Source: Phycisphaeraceae bacterium
Lineage (GTDB): Bacteria > Planctomycetota > Phycisphaerae > Phycisphaerales > Phycisphaeraceae
Reading direction: 5' to 3'
DNA: 64,000 nucleotides
Assembly (NCBI GenBank): GCA_020851735.1
Contig: JADZCD010000011.1
Span: 36,221 to 100,220, forward strand
This document shows positions 23,932 to 33,670 of the stretch, one piece after another (within the stretch, counting starts at the first letter, position 1; the number at the start of each line of letters is the position of its first letter). The notes beneath the pieces were generated by a model. The model was given only the letters and a program-made list of their open reading frames with translations. It did not search any database and was not told where the DNA came from. The translations under genes were made by a program, and so were the position numbers.

Positions 23932-25035
23932 TCAATCGTTCGTAGCCTCGCCTCGCCTCGACGCAATAATCGCATTGACCAAGCCCGCCAAAGCATTACG
24001 GGGGTAATCCCGTTCTGCCGCCAACGCGGCTGCTGCATCTTCCAGCGGCACGTATTCGGGCCAATCGTAGAGCACGCAGGCAGCCGTCCGTCGCACGCGC
24101 CGCGACGGGTCCCGCAGCATCGGCACGAGCATGGCCGCCAGCTCGCCGCGTTCACTTGGCTCGCTCTGCCCTCGTTCGTGCAGCAGTACGACAGCGCCGC
24201 TCCGCACTTTCCGATTGGGATCGCTCAATGCCGCCCGCGCGATATTTACGTCATCCCCGCTCGCCCCTGTCATGTTCAACATGCCCATGGCGAACGATCG
24301 CAGCGCACTATTGGGCGACTCAAGCACCCGTTCGTATCCCTCGATGCCCGCCGCCCCGATCTGCAGCAATTCATCGACGGTCCGCCACCAAGTCTGACAC
24401 TCATAGGTGGGCCTGACCGTCGGCCCCCGCCGGCACAGCAGCTCATACACACGCTGCGCCGCGTCTTCCTTCGGAGCTTCGGATTTGAGCACGTCTTCGA
24501 CCATGGTGAGCATCTCTTGCTTCAATTTCGCCCGTGCGTCGTGCAGCCGCCGCTTCACCGTCCCCACCGGCACTTCCTGAATCGCCGCCACTTCCTGCTG
24601 CGAATACCCATTGATGTAAAAGAGCGTCGTCGTCTCCCGCTGGGTCCTGCTGAGCTTGCCGATCGCGGCCATCACCTGGTCGCGCAAGTCGCCCGTTCGT
24701 TCTCGCGTGCGCCCGTCGGCAATGGCCTCTATCTTCTGACTCGCGTCAATGACGCCACTTGTCTGTCCACTGCGCCGCAAATGATCGATCGATCGGTGAA
24801 TCGTGATCGACCGCAGCCAAGCGCCGAGGCGGGCCGGATCGTTGAGATTGCTGATCCGCTGGAAGGCTTCGAGGAACACGTTCTGCACCACGTCTTGAGC
24901 GTCATGGAAATTGCCCAGCCTCGCCAGCGCGACAGCGAACACCGCGTCCTGATATCGCTGAACGATCGGCGCGAACTGTTCGGGATCGCCTGCTATCGCC
25001 GCGGCTACAAGTGCAGCGTCACTCCGTTCATTCAT
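23932..25035 (-). CDS. ECF-type sigma factor fused to HEAT-like repeats
   Basis: 367 aa from ATG 25035; the frame runs on to 25161 without support. Residues 5-75 are sigma70 region 2 (QFAPIVQRYQDAVFAVALAR, then DAQDVVQNVFLEAFQRI). Residues 105-155 are region 4 (LSRTQRETTTLFYINGYSQQ, then VAAIQEVPVGTVKRRLHDAR). The remaining 210 residues are helical HEAT/Armadillo-like repeats with spaced proline-arginine turns (DPNRKVRSGAVVLLHERG and DPSRRVRRTAACVLYDWPEY). No anti-sigma gene is adjacent, so the C-terminal solenoid may itself be the regulatory domain. Such large fused ECF factors are common in Planctomycetes. Confidence 0.85.
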   Translation of the reverse strand: MNERSDAALVAAAIAGDPEQFAPIVQRYQDAVFAVALARLGNFHDAQDVVQNVFLEAFQRISNLNDPARLGAWLRSITIHRSIDHLRRSGQTSGVIDASQKIEAIADGRTRERTGDLRDQVMAAIGKLSRTQRETTTLFYINGYSQQEVAAIQEVPVGTVKRRLHDARAKLKQEMLTMVEDVLKSEAPKEDAAQRVYELLCRRGPTVRPTYECQTWWRTVDELLQIGAAGIEGYERVLESPNSALRSFAMGMLNMTGASGDDVNIARAALSDPNRKVRSGAVVLLHERGQSEPSERGELAAMLVPMLRDPSRRVRRTAACVLYDWPEYVPLEDAAAALAAERDYPRNALAGLVNAIIASRRGEATND

Positions 25036-25553
25036 GCATGCCTCATGCCTCTCCACCGATATGTCGATCACGTGGGCCGAAAGGTTCGGTCGTATCCACA
25101 ATTCTGTGTCGTGGTGCGTACCGTGGCGCCATCTTGGGTTACTACAGAGCTTAGGAGCCAAGACCGCGACAAGACCAATGCATCAACCGCTCAAGCCAAA
25201 TGGCCCTCTGAGTCTCCATCCCTCTCTTCGCTGAATCAAATTCCTTTATAAGCAATAGCCGCTGTCCCCCCTACCCAAGCCGCCGTAACGCATCTCCACC
25301 ATCACCGAACCCGCCTTACGTCACCTATCCGACCACAATCGTCACCGACCGAAACGTAAAGTCTTTCGCATCTGCATCAGCCGATTCCACGCGTTATAAG
25401 CATACCCGTGGGCCCCGTCGTAAGTCAGGTTTCCGTCGCGTCATGGCCCAGCCACAGGGGACTTTGCTGCCTGCGTCGGCCCATTTGTTTGACGGCCCGC
25501 AACCACGGGATTAGTTTCCTCTGCCTACCACTATTCTTTGAAAGACCTTTCTT
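25036..25553. other. Divergent intergenic region with nothing recognised
   Basis: About 520 bases between the sigma-HEAT gene (minus) and the tagaturonate epimerase gene (plus). No ORF here has family resemblance, and I see no RNA gene or strong hairpin. Promoters for both genes must lie here. Confidence 0.5.
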
Positions 25554-26807
25554 ATGGCTAAAGCCAACCTCACGCCCGTGCCCCTGGGCCTAAAGCCGAG
25601 CTTCGGTTTTGGCGACCGCCTGGGCCTGGCGACCTCCGGGCATTTGGACGCGTTAAAGAACCAGGGCCAAGGCATCAGCGGCATCTTTGCCCAGCAGTCC
25701 ATCCGCGAGATGAAGCGGACCAACCGCACGCCGACGCAGGTCATGCAGGCCGCCCAAGCGGCGCTGGCAGCTGCCAACTACGCCGAGCCTTGGGGGGCCG
25801 ACGCGGACCACCTCAAAACCCCCGCCGACGTGGACGTGACCGCCGCCGCGGGTTTTGTGTTCTTTACGATCGACCCCTCCGACCACGTGGACACCCAGGC
25901 GGACAATTATGTCGCGGGGGGCACGGACTCGGAACTGGCCAGGCAATTCGCCAAGATAAAGGACCAGACGCCCTGGGTGGGACAATATGTGGATAAACCG
26001 GTATCGCTGCCGGGCGGGCTGAAGATCGCCTTCGACGCCACGACCGTCCAGCGGGCAGCGGTCAAATACGGCCGGGCCATCCGGCACACCATCGAACTGG
26101 CCGGCCACATTCAGAAAGTCATGGCTGGCAAAGCCTTTGAGATCGAATTAAGCGTTGATGAAACTCCACAACCCACCACCTTGGCTGAGCACTACATCAT
26201 TGCCGACCAATTGCGGCAGGCCGGGGTAAAGGTGATCAGCCTGGCTCCCCGGTATGTCGGGGATTTTGAGAAAGGAATCGACTTTAAGGGTGATATTGCC
26301 ACTTTTCAGCGATCTTTGACCGATCATGCCGCCATTGCGCGACATTTAGGGCCTTACAAGCTCAGTTTGCACTCTGGGTCCGATAAATTGTCGATTTATA
26401 CCGCTTTCGCGCGGGTTACGGGTGGTCTTTTTCATGTGAAGACGGCTGGAACCAGCTACCTGGAAGCCCTGCGGGTGGTGGCTCGGCATGATGACGGGCT
26501 GTTTCGGCGGATTGTGGATTTCTCACGGGGTCGGTTCGCCGAGGACCGGGCGACGTATCACATATCCGCGGAACTGGGCAAAGTCGCCCCGCCCAGCCAC
26601 GTCAGTGACAAAAAAGTCCTGGAAAAGGTGTATTTGGATGAAAACGACGGCCGGCAGATCCTGCACGTCACGTTCGGGTCGGTGTTGACCGACGCGACCC
26701 TGGGGCTGGCGGTCAAGGAAGTGCTCAAAACGCATCCAAAAACACATACAGAGGTATTGACCAGCCACTTTGGCAAGCACCTGGCAGCCCTGAAGAAGGG
26801 GATGTAG
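25554..26807 (+). CDS. uxaE: Tagaturonate epimerase family protein
   Basis: 417 aa. It has the features of the UxaE family, TIM-barrel enzymes that epimerise tagaturonate and fructuronate at C-3 in hexuronate breakdown: GFGDRLGLATSGHLDA near the N-terminus, WGADADHLKTPADVD and GFVFFTIDPSDHVDTQAD around residues 80-115, and YKLSLHSGSDKLSIY near residue 265, which supplies metal ligands. It is full length for the family. No other uronate genes are adjacent. The 3' gap before rpmF is 238 nt and carries a separate promoter candidate. Confidence 0.8.
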   Translation: MAKANLTPVPLGLKPSFGFGDRLGLATSGHLDALKNQGQGISGIFAQQSIREMKRTNRTPTQVMQAAQAALAAANYAEPWGADADHLKTPADVDVTAAAGFVFFTIDPSDHVDTQADNYVAGGTDSELARQFAKIKDQTPWVGQYVDKPVSLPGGLKIAFDATTVQRAAVKYGRAIRHTIELAGHIQKVMAGKAFEIELSVDETPQPTTLAEHYIIADQLRQAGVKVISLAPRYVGDFEKGIDFKGDIATFQRSLTDHAAIARHLGPYKLSLHSGSDKLSIYTAFARVTGGLFHVKTAGTSYLEALRVVARHDDGLFRRIVDFSRGRFAEDRATYHISAELGKVAPPSHVSDKKVLEKVYLDENDGRQILHVTFGSVLTDATLGLAVKEVLKTHPKTHTEVLTSHFGKHLAALKKGM

Positions 26808-26928
26808 GCGGAAAATAGAGGGCCAGATGGGCTGCGACCGCCTCCTGCCGACCCCTGAAAACATCGGCCCGGCGAGCGAAGATTCCGACGGCCCGTTAAG
26901 GTGGGAAGACCGGGCAAACTTGGATTGC

Positions 26929-26957
26929 TTGACGATCCCAGGTAGTCTTATTAGATT
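26929..26957 (+). promoter_or_regulatory. Candidate sigma70 promoter of the rpmF-fab operon
   Basis: TTGACG (26929-26934), a 17-nt spacer and TAGATT (26952-26957). The -35 matches five of six and the -10 four of six consensus bases. It lies 90 nt before rpmF. Confidence 0.5.
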
Positions 26958-27045
26958 GTCCGACTTGCTTTTTAAGGTTCCTCCCGCTGTCAGCTTTGGG
27001 GTGCAAGCCCTAAAGTGAGGCAGGCTTAGCCAGAGAGAAGGCGTC

Positions 27046-27228
27046 ATGCTTCCTGTACAACGAAAGACCCGAACCCAAGTTCGCAAGCGTCGGTCTCACC
27101 ACGCGCTAAAGCCCTGCCGGACCGTGCGTTGCCCTAATTGCGGGGAGGCGAAGCTACCTCACGCGGCCTGCCGGGAATGCGGCTATGTGCGGCCGGGCCT
27201 GAAACTCCAACTCACCAAGGACGAATAA
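27046..27228 (+). CDS. rpmF: Ribosomal protein bL32
   Basis: 60 aa. It has the basic N-terminus MLPVQRKTRTQVRKRRSHHA and a zinc ribbon with CPNCGE and CRECGY pairs, so this is the zinc-binding (C+) form of L32. It is the first gene of the conserved rpmF-plsX-fab operon, linking ribosome assembly to lipid synthesis, with plsX 15 nt downstream. Confidence 0.95.
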   Translation: MLPVQRKTRTQVRKRRSHHALKPCRTVRCPNCGEAKLPHAACRECGYVRPGLKLQLTKDE

Positions 27229-27243
27229 GTCCAGGGAAGACGC

Positions 27244-28275
27244 GTGCGCATCGGCATAGACGTCATGGGGGGTGACAACGCGCCCGACGCGATTTTGGCT
27301 GGCAGCCTCGCGGCGGTGGGCCAATTGTCACCTCAAGATTGCCTGGTTTTGATCGGCGACGAGCGGATCATCCGGGAATCCTTGCGCGAAGCGGGCCTGG
27401 AAAACGACAGCCGATTGGAAGTCGAGGGAACGACGGAGGTCATCACCATGGATGACCCGCCGGTGACGGCGATCCGCAACAAACCAGACAGTTCAATCGT
27501 GCGCATGGGCGAGCTGGCGGGCAAGCGCGCCGGGGCCCGGCGTTGCGACGTGGTGATCAGCGCGGGCAACACGGGGGCGTGCGTGGCGGCGGCCCAGATG
27601 TCGATGCGCCGGCTGCCGGGAGTGCATCGCCCGGGGATCGCGGTGACGGTGCCGACGTTTTATGGGCCGATCGTCCTCTGCGACGTGGGGGCCAACCCCG
27701 AGCCGCGCCCGACGCATCTGCACCAATACGGGCACATGGCCAGCATTTTCGCCCGGGAAGTGGTGGGGATTAAGGAACCACGGGTGGCCTTGCTGAACAT
27801 CGGCGGGGAAGAGGCCAAGGGCAGCACGCTGGTGAAGGAAACCAACGTGCTGATGAAGGCTGATCCTTCGCTGAACTACGTCGGTTACGTCGAAGGGCGT
27901 GACTTATTTGACGGCAAGACGGACATCGTGGTGACCGAAGGTTTCACCGGCAACGTGGTGCTGAAGCTGGCCGAGGGACTCAGCTCGGGGCTGTTTAAGA
28001 CGATTGCGCATGAGATCTTCGAAATTGACCCCCAACTGGCGATGAAGTTCGAGCCGGTGGTCAAGAGCATCTATAAGAAACACGACTATCACGAGTATGG
28101 GGGCGCTCCCTTGTTGGGCGCCAACGGCATCTGCATCATCTGTCACGGTTCAAGCGAGGCCCGGACGATCACCGCGGCGATCCGCAACGCGATCAGCCTG
28201 GCCAAGCACAACGTGAACGCGGCGATCACCGAAGCGCTGGGCCGCTTCAACCCTGTGGAAGAGGGCGCGGCATGA
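27244..28275 (+). CDS. plsX: Phosphate acyltransferase PlsX
   Basis: 343 aa, GTG start (GTGCGCATCGGC). It makes acyl-phosphate from acyl-ACP, the first step towards phosphatidic acid with PlsY. Family signatures are IGIDVMGGDNAPDAI at the N-terminus, VISAGNTGACVAAAQ in the middle and EYGGAPLLGANGICIICHGS near the C-terminus. The length is normal. The stop overlaps the fabH start by four bases. Confidence 0.96.
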   Translation: MRIGIDVMGGDNAPDAILAGSLAAVGQLSPQDCLVLIGDERIIRESLREAGLENDSRLEVEGTTEVITMDDPPVTAIRNKPDSSIVRMGELAGKRAGARRCDVVISAGNTGACVAAAQMSMRRLPGVHRPGIAVTVPTFYGPIVLCDVGANPEPRPTHLHQYGHMASIFAREVVGIKEPRVALLNIGGEEAKGSTLVKETNVLMKADPSLNYVGYVEGRDLFDGKTDIVVTEGFTGNVVLKLAEGLSSGLFKTIAHEIFEIDPQLAMKFEPVVKSIYKKHDYHEYGGAPLLGANGICIICHGSSEARTITAAIRNAISLAKHNVNAAITEALGRFNPVEEGAA

Positions 28276-29300
28276 GTGCGGCCGCTATGGGCTCCACCAA
28301 CCAGACGGGTCGGACGAAGATCGGCATCCGCATGCTGGGTACTGGCATGTCCGTGCCGCCGCGGGTGATGACCAATCAGGATCTGGCCAAGCTGGTGGAC
28401 ACCTCCGACGACTGGATCAGCCAGCGTACGGGGATCCGCGAGCGTCGGGTGGCAGCGCCGGGGGTGACGGTTCGTCACCTGGCCGTTGAGGCCGCTCGGC
28501 AGGCGGTTCAGAACGCGGGGATTGATCCTAAACAATTAGACATGCTGATTTTGGCCACGACGCGGCCGGAGATGGTTTGCCCGTCGACGGCGGCCCGGGT
28601 GGTGGCGGAGATCGGGGCTTCGCCGGCCGGGGCGCTGGACGTCAACGCGGTGTGCAGCGGATTTGTTTACGCCCTGAACGTGGGCGCGAGCATGATTCAA
28701 AGCGGGGCCATGCGGACGGTGGCGGTGCTGGGCGCGGACGTGATGAGCGCTTTTCTGGACTGGAAGGACCGGGGGACGTGCATTCTGTTCGGCGACGGGG
28801 CGGCAGGGGTGATTTTGACCGCTTCGGACGATCCGGAGCAGGGGTGTCTGCGGCAGACGATGGGCAGCGACGGGAACCAGTGGCAGCACCTGTATTGCCC
28901 GCGCAGCGCCCAGGACATTCCGCCCAACGACACGATTTTCTCCGGCGCCTTTGAGACCATGCAGATGAACGGGCGGGAGATTTATCGCTTCGCGGTGGCG
29001 ACGCTGCAGGGCGAGATCGACCGGGCCCTGGACGCGATGGGGCTAAAGCCCAGCGACTTGGCGATGATTATTTCGCACCAGTCCAACAGCCGGATCATGG
29101 AATCCGCCCGGCAGCGGTTGGGACTGCCGCCGGAGAAGCTGTACATCAATATTGATCGCTACGGCAACACGTCGTCGGCCAGCGTGCCGATCTGCCTGCA
29201 CGAGCTATGGCAGGCGGGCCGGCTAAAGGCGGGCGACCTGGTGTTGTTCGTGGCGTTGGGCGGCGGGCTGACCTGGGCATCGAGCTTGTGGCGAATCTAG
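28272..29300 (+). CDS. fabH: Beta-ketoacyl-ACP synthase III
   Basis: 342 aa. It condenses acetyl-CoA (or another primer) with malonyl-ACP to start fatty-acid synthesis. The catalytic triad is in place: Cys128 in DVNAVCSGFVYAL, His269 in ISHQSNSRI and Asn299 in YGNTSSASVP. The first 15 residues are an extension relative to E. coli FabH, and a start at a later codon is possible, but the ATG at 28272 overlaps plsX by four bases and is preceded by GAAGAGGG. Confidence 0.96.
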   Translation: MSAAAMGSTNQTGRTKIGIRMLGTGMSVPPRVMTNQDLAKLVDTSDDWISQRTGIRERRVAAPGVTVRHLAVEAARQAVQNAGIDPKQLDMLILATTRPEMVCPSTAARVVAEIGASPAGALDVNAVCSGFVYALNVGASMIQSGAMRTVAVLGADVMSAFLDWKDRGTCILFGDGAAGVILTASDDPEQGCLRQTMGSDGNQWQHLYCPRSAQDIPPNDTIFSGAFETMQMNGREIYRFAVATLQGEIDRALDAMGLKPSDLAMIISHQSNSRIMESARQRLGLPPEKLYINIDRYGNTSSASVPICLHELWQAGRLKAGDLVLFVALGGGLTWASSLWRI

Positions 29301-29427
29301 ACGGCGTGGGGAAAAGACCACGACGGCGGGTTTGACGCAAGGGGTGGTCAGGCGTGATGATAAGGAACGAACGTCGGCCGCAGACGGCCGGGTAAAGATT
29401 ATGGAAAATCTAAGGAGCAACCCAGCG

Positions 29428-30411
29428 ATGAGCACGTTCAGTCAGACTGCTCCCATCACCCAAAGCACCACGGGGATAGCCACCGGCGACATTCTGCTTT
29501 GCCCTGGACAGGGTTCACAGCATGTGGGGATGGGCAAAGACTGGGCGGCGCAGCATCCGGTGGCGGCGGAAACATTCGCCCAGGCGGATCGCCTGCTGGG
29601 GATGGACTTAAGTCGTTTGTGCTTTGAAGGTCCGGAGGATCAGCTCAATCGCACGGACGTGGCCCAAGCGGCGATTTACACGTGCGCGGTGGCCAGTTTT
29701 CGGGCTTTAAAGGAAATGGGCCTGATGGGCCATCTGACGTCGGTGGCGGGCTTAAGCTTAGGTGAATTCACGGCGTTGCACTTGGCCGGGGCGTTCAGCT
29801 TTGAGGACGGGCTGCGGCTGGTGCGGCTGCGTGGGTTGGCCATGCAGGAAGCGGCCGAGGCGACGCCCAGCGGGATGGTGGCCTTGATCGGATCCAGCCA
29901 GGACCAGGCCCAGGCGGTGTGCCTGACGGTGCTTGAGCGCGTCAGCGGTGACGGCCAGGTGCTGGTGCCGGCCAACTTCAATTGCCCCAACCAGGTGGTG
30001 ATCAGCGGCAGCAAGGCGGCCTGCGAATGTGCCCTGACGGTGGCGGGGGAAATGGGCTTGCAGGCCAAGGCCCTGGCGGTGGCCGGGGCGTTTCATTCGC
30101 CGATCATGCAGCCGGCGGCGGCCCGGCTGGCCAAGGCCTTAGAACAAGTAGAATGGCGTGAGCCGGTGGTGCCGGTGATCTCGAACGTGACCGGCCAGCC
30201 TCACGACAGCAGCAACGTGGAATCCATCAAGGGTCTGTTGGTCGAACAGTTAACCCGCCCGGTGCAATGGGAAAAGTCGATGCGGTGGGCGGTGATTCAC
30301 CTCAGCGGGCGCTATGTGGAGTTGGCTCCTGGGCGGGTGCTCAGCGGGCTGATGCGCCGGATCAACAAGGGCACGGCCGTGCAGAATTACGCGGAAGCCG
30401 TGGCTCGTTAG
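29428..30411 (+). CDS. fabD: Malonyl-CoA:ACP transacylase
   Basis: 327 aa from ATG 29428, chosen for TAAGGAG about 10 nt upstream; in-frame starts at 29401 and 29332 lack one. It loads malonate on ACP. Motifs are CPGQGSQHVGMGKDW near residue 25, the nucleophile Ser110 in AGLSLGEFTALH and His223 in AGAFHSPIM. The leading residues before ILLCPGQGSQ form a short extension. It is separated from fabH by 127 nt. Confidence 0.94.
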   Translation: MSTFSQTAPITQSTTGIATGDILLCPGQGSQHVGMGKDWAAQHPVAAETFAQADRLLGMDLSRLCFEGPEDQLNRTDVAQAAIYTCAVASFRALKEMGLMGHLTSVAGLSLGEFTALHLAGAFSFEDGLRLVRLRGLAMQEAAEATPSGMVALIGSSQDQAQAVCLTVLERVSGDGQVLVPANFNCPNQVVISGSKAACECALTVAGEMGLQAKALAVAGAFHSPIMQPAAARLAKALEQVEWREPVVPVISNVTGQPHDSSNVESIKGLLVEQLTRPVQWEKSMRWAVIHLSGRYVELAPGRVLSGLMRRINKGTAVQNYAEAVAR

Positions 30412-30535
30412 ACGGTGTTCGGGTTACAGGTCAGGCAGGAATTACCCGGTCCGGCTTGCCGCGACCGGTCATTGCAGGGCCCCACGGGCTCGGTCGCCAA
30501 GGCGACAAAACGGCCGGGGGTAACAGGTACCACGC

Positions 30536-31285
30536 ATGGCTCCATCGCCCAAACAACGCGTCGCCCTGGTGACAGGAGCTTCGCGCGGGATCGGCGCCGA
30601 GACGGCCAAGGCATTGGCGCGTCAGGGGCGTCACGTGGTGCTGATGGCGCGCCATCGGGAGACTCTTGAGGGCGTGGCGGGGGAAATCCTCAAGGAAGGC
30701 GGGTCGGTGAGCATTCACCCCTGCGACGTGTCGAACGGGGCGGCCCTGGAGGCGGCGGTGGACCAGATCGCCGACGAACATAAACGACTGGACATTCTGG
30801 TGAACAACGCGGGGATGACCAGCGACGGGTTGATTTTGCGGATGAGCGACGAACAGTTCGACACCATCATCGCGGTGAACCTGCGCAGCGCGTTCGTGGC
30901 CTGCCGGGCGGCGCTGCGGCCGATGATGCGGGGCAAATGGGGACGGATTGTGAATATCGGATCGGTGGCGGGCCTGGTGGGGAACGCCGGGCAGGCCAAT
31001 TACGCGGCGGCGAAGGCCGGTCTGGTGGGTTTGACCAAGTCGATTGCCAAGGAAATGGCCCCTAAGAACATCACGGCCAACGTGGTGGCGCCGGGCTTTA
31101 CCCTGACGCATATGACCGAGAACTTGCCCCCGGCGGTGAAGGATTTCGCGATTCGAGCGACCCCGCTGGCCCGCTTCGGCAAGCCCGTGGAAGTGGCCGC
31201 GGCGGTGGCGTTTCTGGCCTCGGACGAGGCGGGATTCATCACCGGGCAGGCCCTGGCGGTCGACGGCGGGATGACAATGTGTTAA
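30536..31285 (+). CDS. fabG: 3-oxoacyl-ACP reductase
   Basis: 249 aa short-chain dehydrogenase. It has the NADPH-binding TGASRGIGAETA motif, LVNNAGMTSDG, and the catalytic Ser-Tyr-Lys set (GSVAGLVGNAGQANYAAAKAG), plus the C-terminal FITGQALAVDGGM typical of FabG. It reduces beta-ketoacyl-ACP in fatty-acid elongation. The ribosome site is weak (GGGGGTAACAGG), which may be compensated by coupling to the preceding reading of the operon. Confidence 0.96.
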   Translation: MAPSPKQRVALVTGASRGIGAETAKALARQGRHVVLMARHRETLEGVAGEILKEGGSVSIHPCDVSNGAALEAAVDQIADEHKRLDILVNNAGMTSDGLILRMSDEQFDTIIAVNLRSAFVACRAALRPMMRGKWGRIVNIGSVAGLVGNAGQANYAAAKAGLVGLTKSIAKEMAPKNITANVVAPGFTLTHMTENLPPAVKDFAIRATPLARFGKPVEVAAAVAFLASDEAGFITGQALAVDGGMTMC

Positions 31286-31394
31286 ACGGCGGTTGGCAGG
31301 TTAGCCTTCGGAAGCTATATTGCTGCCGTTCGCCGCAGATGCGACGTAAACCAAGCCATTTGCCCTACGATCGGGGCCAAGGAGAAAAGTGACC

Positions 31395-31652
31395 ATGGAC
31401 GAAAAGGCGATTGAAGAGAAAGTGATCTCGATCGTCGCTGAGCAGATGGGCGTTGACCGCGGCGAAATTTCCCGCGACACCAATTTTGTCAACGACCTGA
31501 ATGCTGACAGCCTCGACACCGTCGAGTTGGTGATGGAATTCGAGGACGAGTTTGAAACCTCGATTCCCGATGAAGAAGCCGAGAAGATCCAGACCGTTGG
31601 TCAGGCCATCGACTTCATCAAAACGCATTTTGCCAAGGCCGGCAAGGAATAA
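31395..31652 (+). CDS. acpP: Acyl carrier protein
   Basis: 85 aa from ATG 31395, with AAGGAG 10 nt upstream (a GTG six bases earlier is possible). It is acidic, with the phosphopantetheine attachment Ser39 in [18 protein letters not shown]. It carries growing acyl chains between the Fab enzymes encoded around it. Confidence 0.97.
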   Translation: MDEKAIEEKVISIVAEQMGVDRGEISRDTNFVNDLNADSLDTVELVMEFEDEFETSIPDEEAEKIQTVGQAIDFIKTHFAKAGKE

Positions 31653-31761
31653 GGCCTCAATGAAGCGCGGATGGCCCCCCGGCCAAGGGTAGGCGCCCTG
31701 ACTTAGGGCGTGTGCCAGGGGCTGGGGCGGCATCCCGCCAGAGGCTGTTGGGTTTTACGAT

Positions 31762-33003
31762 ATGAGCAAGCGTCGTGTGGTGATCACGGGCCTGGGCTGC
31801 GTGACCAGTCTGGGATTGGAGATACCCAAACTCTGGCAGGCCTTGATGGCTGGGCAGAGCGGTATTAAGACCATCACCCGTTGGGACACGTCCCAGCATG
31901 AGGTGAAGTTCGGCGGCGAAGTCAGCGACTGGGACGGCGGCCCGAACCTGGACAAGCGGGATGCCAAGCGGATCGACCGCTTTGCGCAATTCGCCCTGAA
32001 CGCGGCCATTGACGCGGTCAAGGACGCGGGCTTGGACTTTGCCAAGGAAGACACCTGGCGCTGCGGCTCGATCATCGGCACGGGCATCGGCGGCATCGAG
32101 GAATTCGAGCAGGGCTATAAGAAGATGCTCGAAAAGGGGCCGGACCGGGTCAGCCCGTTCATGGTGCCCAAGCTCATGTGCAACGCCGGCTCAGGCAATG
32201 TCTCGATCTACTGGGGTCTGCACGGGCCCAACTCGGCGGTGGCGACGGCTTGCGCCAGCGGCGGGCACGCCATCGGCGAGGCGGCGGAGTGCATCCGCCA
32301 CGGCACGGCGGACATCATGATCACCGGCGGGTCGGAAGCGGCGATGACGCCGCTGGGCATGGCCTGCTTTATCGCGCTTAAGGCCCTTTCCAAGCGCAAT
32401 GACAATCCCGCGGCGGCTTCGCGGCCGTTCGATAAGGACCGGGACGGATTTATCCTCTCGGAAGGCGCGGGGATTCTGGTGCTTGAGGAATACGAACGGG
32501 CCAAGGCACGCGGGGCGAAGATTTACGCGGAAATGCGCGGGTGGGGCCAGTCGGCGGACGGCTCGCACATCACGGCTCCGGATGAAGAAGGTCGAGGGGC
32601 CGCCCGGGCGATGCAATGTGCCCTGGAAGACGCCGCTTGCCGCACGGACGAGGTGGATTACATCAACGCCCACGGCACGAGCACCCAGCTGGGCGACGTG
32701 GCGGAGACCAAGGCCATCAAACGCCTGTTCGGTGAGGACCTGGCCCGCAAAATGCCCATCAGCTCGACCAAGAGCATGACTGGGCACCTGCTGGGAGCCT
32801 CGGGCGGCGTGGAGGCGATTATCTCCCTCATGGCCCTGCAACACGGGGTCATGCCTCCGACGATCAACCTCGAGAGCCCCGGCGAAGGGTGCGACCTGGA
32901 CTATATTCCCAACGTGCCGCGGGAAAAGAAGCTTAAGACGGTGATCAGCAACTCCTTCGGCTTCGGCGGGCACAATGTCTGCCTGGTGCTCAGTAAGATT
33001 TAA
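31762..33003 (+). CDS. fabF: Beta-ketoacyl-ACP synthase II
   Basis: 413 aa. Nucleophile Cys164 is in VATACASGGHAIGEAA, and the two histidines are in INAHGTSTQLGD and STKSMTGHLLGASGG. It elongates acyl-ACP. It closes the operon and is followed by a hairpin with a T-tract. Confidence 0.97.
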   Translation: MSKRRVVITGLGCVTSLGLEIPKLWQALMAGQSGIKTITRWDTSQHEVKFGGEVSDWDGGPNLDKRDAKRIDRFAQFALNAAIDAVKDAGLDFAKEDTWRCGSIIGTGIGGIEEFEQGYKKMLEKGPDRVSPFMVPKLMCNAGSGNVSIYWGLHGPNSAVATACASGGHAIGEAAECIRHGTADIMITGGSEAAMTPLGMACFIALKALSKRNDNPAAASRPFDKDRDGFILSEGAGILVLEEYERAKARGAKIYAEMRGWGQSADGSHITAPDEEGRGAARAMQCALEDAACRTDEVDYINAHGTSTQLGDVAETKAIKRLFGEDLARKMPISSTKSMTGHLLGASGGVEAIISLMALQHGVMPPTINLESPGEGCDLDYIPNVPREKKLKTVISNSFGFGGHNVCLVLSKI

Positions 33004-33041
33004 GCCAGGGGCCAAACAAACCATCAAAAAGCGTGCGTCCT

Positions 33042-33071
33042 GCCATCTGAAATTCAGATGGCGGCGGTTTT
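33042..33071 (+). terminator. Terminator of the fab operon
   Basis: GCCATCTG/CAGATGGC (8 bp, AAATT loop) at 33042-33062, then GGCGGTTTT. The T-tract is only four bases and lies six bases from the stem. Confidence 0.6.
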
Positions 33072-33120
33072 GGCATGGGAACGGGTCGCTGGCCGGCGAA
33101 ATGAAGGGATCCGGGTATTG

Positions 33121-33194
33121 CCGGGGGGGATTTCGGGGGGCACTTCCGGGGTCTCCGGCACTTCCGGGGGTTCCGGGAGTTCCGGGGGTGAACT
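33121..33194. repeat. CTTCCGGGGG short-repeat block
   Basis: At least six variants of (A/C)CTTCCGGGG or TTCCGGG(G/A)G in 70 bases, downstream of fabF and upstream of tatA. It belongs to the repeat family also seen at 3056, 3251, 44936 and 50771. Confidence 0.8.
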
Positions 33195-33364
33195 GGGGCA
33201 GGGGGTTTGCGTAGAGTGTAGGATGTGGACTAAATCAGGCTTTTGTGAGCTGGGGATTTGACCCGTTGGCGCGGAAAGGCTTGAATGAGTCGTCAAGGCA
33301 GTGTTCCCACCCCGGGGACCACGGCCAGCGAATGCTGATCCTACCGGGACAGGAGTCGAAGCTG

Positions 33365-33670
33365 ATGTCTGCAACGCTGGCATTCTTAGGGCCTATCGGA
33401 TGGCAGGAAATGTTCATCCTGGCCCTGATCGGCCTGCTCCTGTTCGGCAAGCGGTTGCCGGAGGTCGGTCGCAACCTGGGCAAGGGGATTGTGGAGTTTA
33501 AGAAAGGCCTGCAGGGGATCGAAGACGAAGTGCGGCAGGCAGGGCCCCCGGCCAAGACGCCGGAGAACCCCTATCAGATTCCACCGCCCAATGCGCCCGC
33601 GGCTGCCCAAGGCCCGGCGGCGGAGAAGACGGCGGCGCCAACGCAGACTCCGCCTTCGGTCCATCATTAG
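33365..33670 (+). CDS. tatA: Twin-arginine translocase subunit TatA/B-like
   Basis: 101 aa from ATG 33365 (AGGAG 9 nt upstream). It has the typical TatA layout: a short N-terminus, a single TM helix (GWQEMFILALIGLLLFG), a hinge, then the amphipathic helix KRLPEVGRNLGKGIVEFKKG and a disordered Pro/Ala-rich tail. It forms the pore or docking part of the Tat protein export system. The GKRLPE form after the TM helix matches TatA rather than TatB. No tatC is adjacent. Confidence 0.9.
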   Translation: MSATLAFLGPIGWQEMFILALIGLLLFGKRLPEVGRNLGKGIVEFKKGLQGIEDEVRQAGPPAKTPENPYQIPPPNAPAAAQGPAAEKTAAPTQTPPSVHH

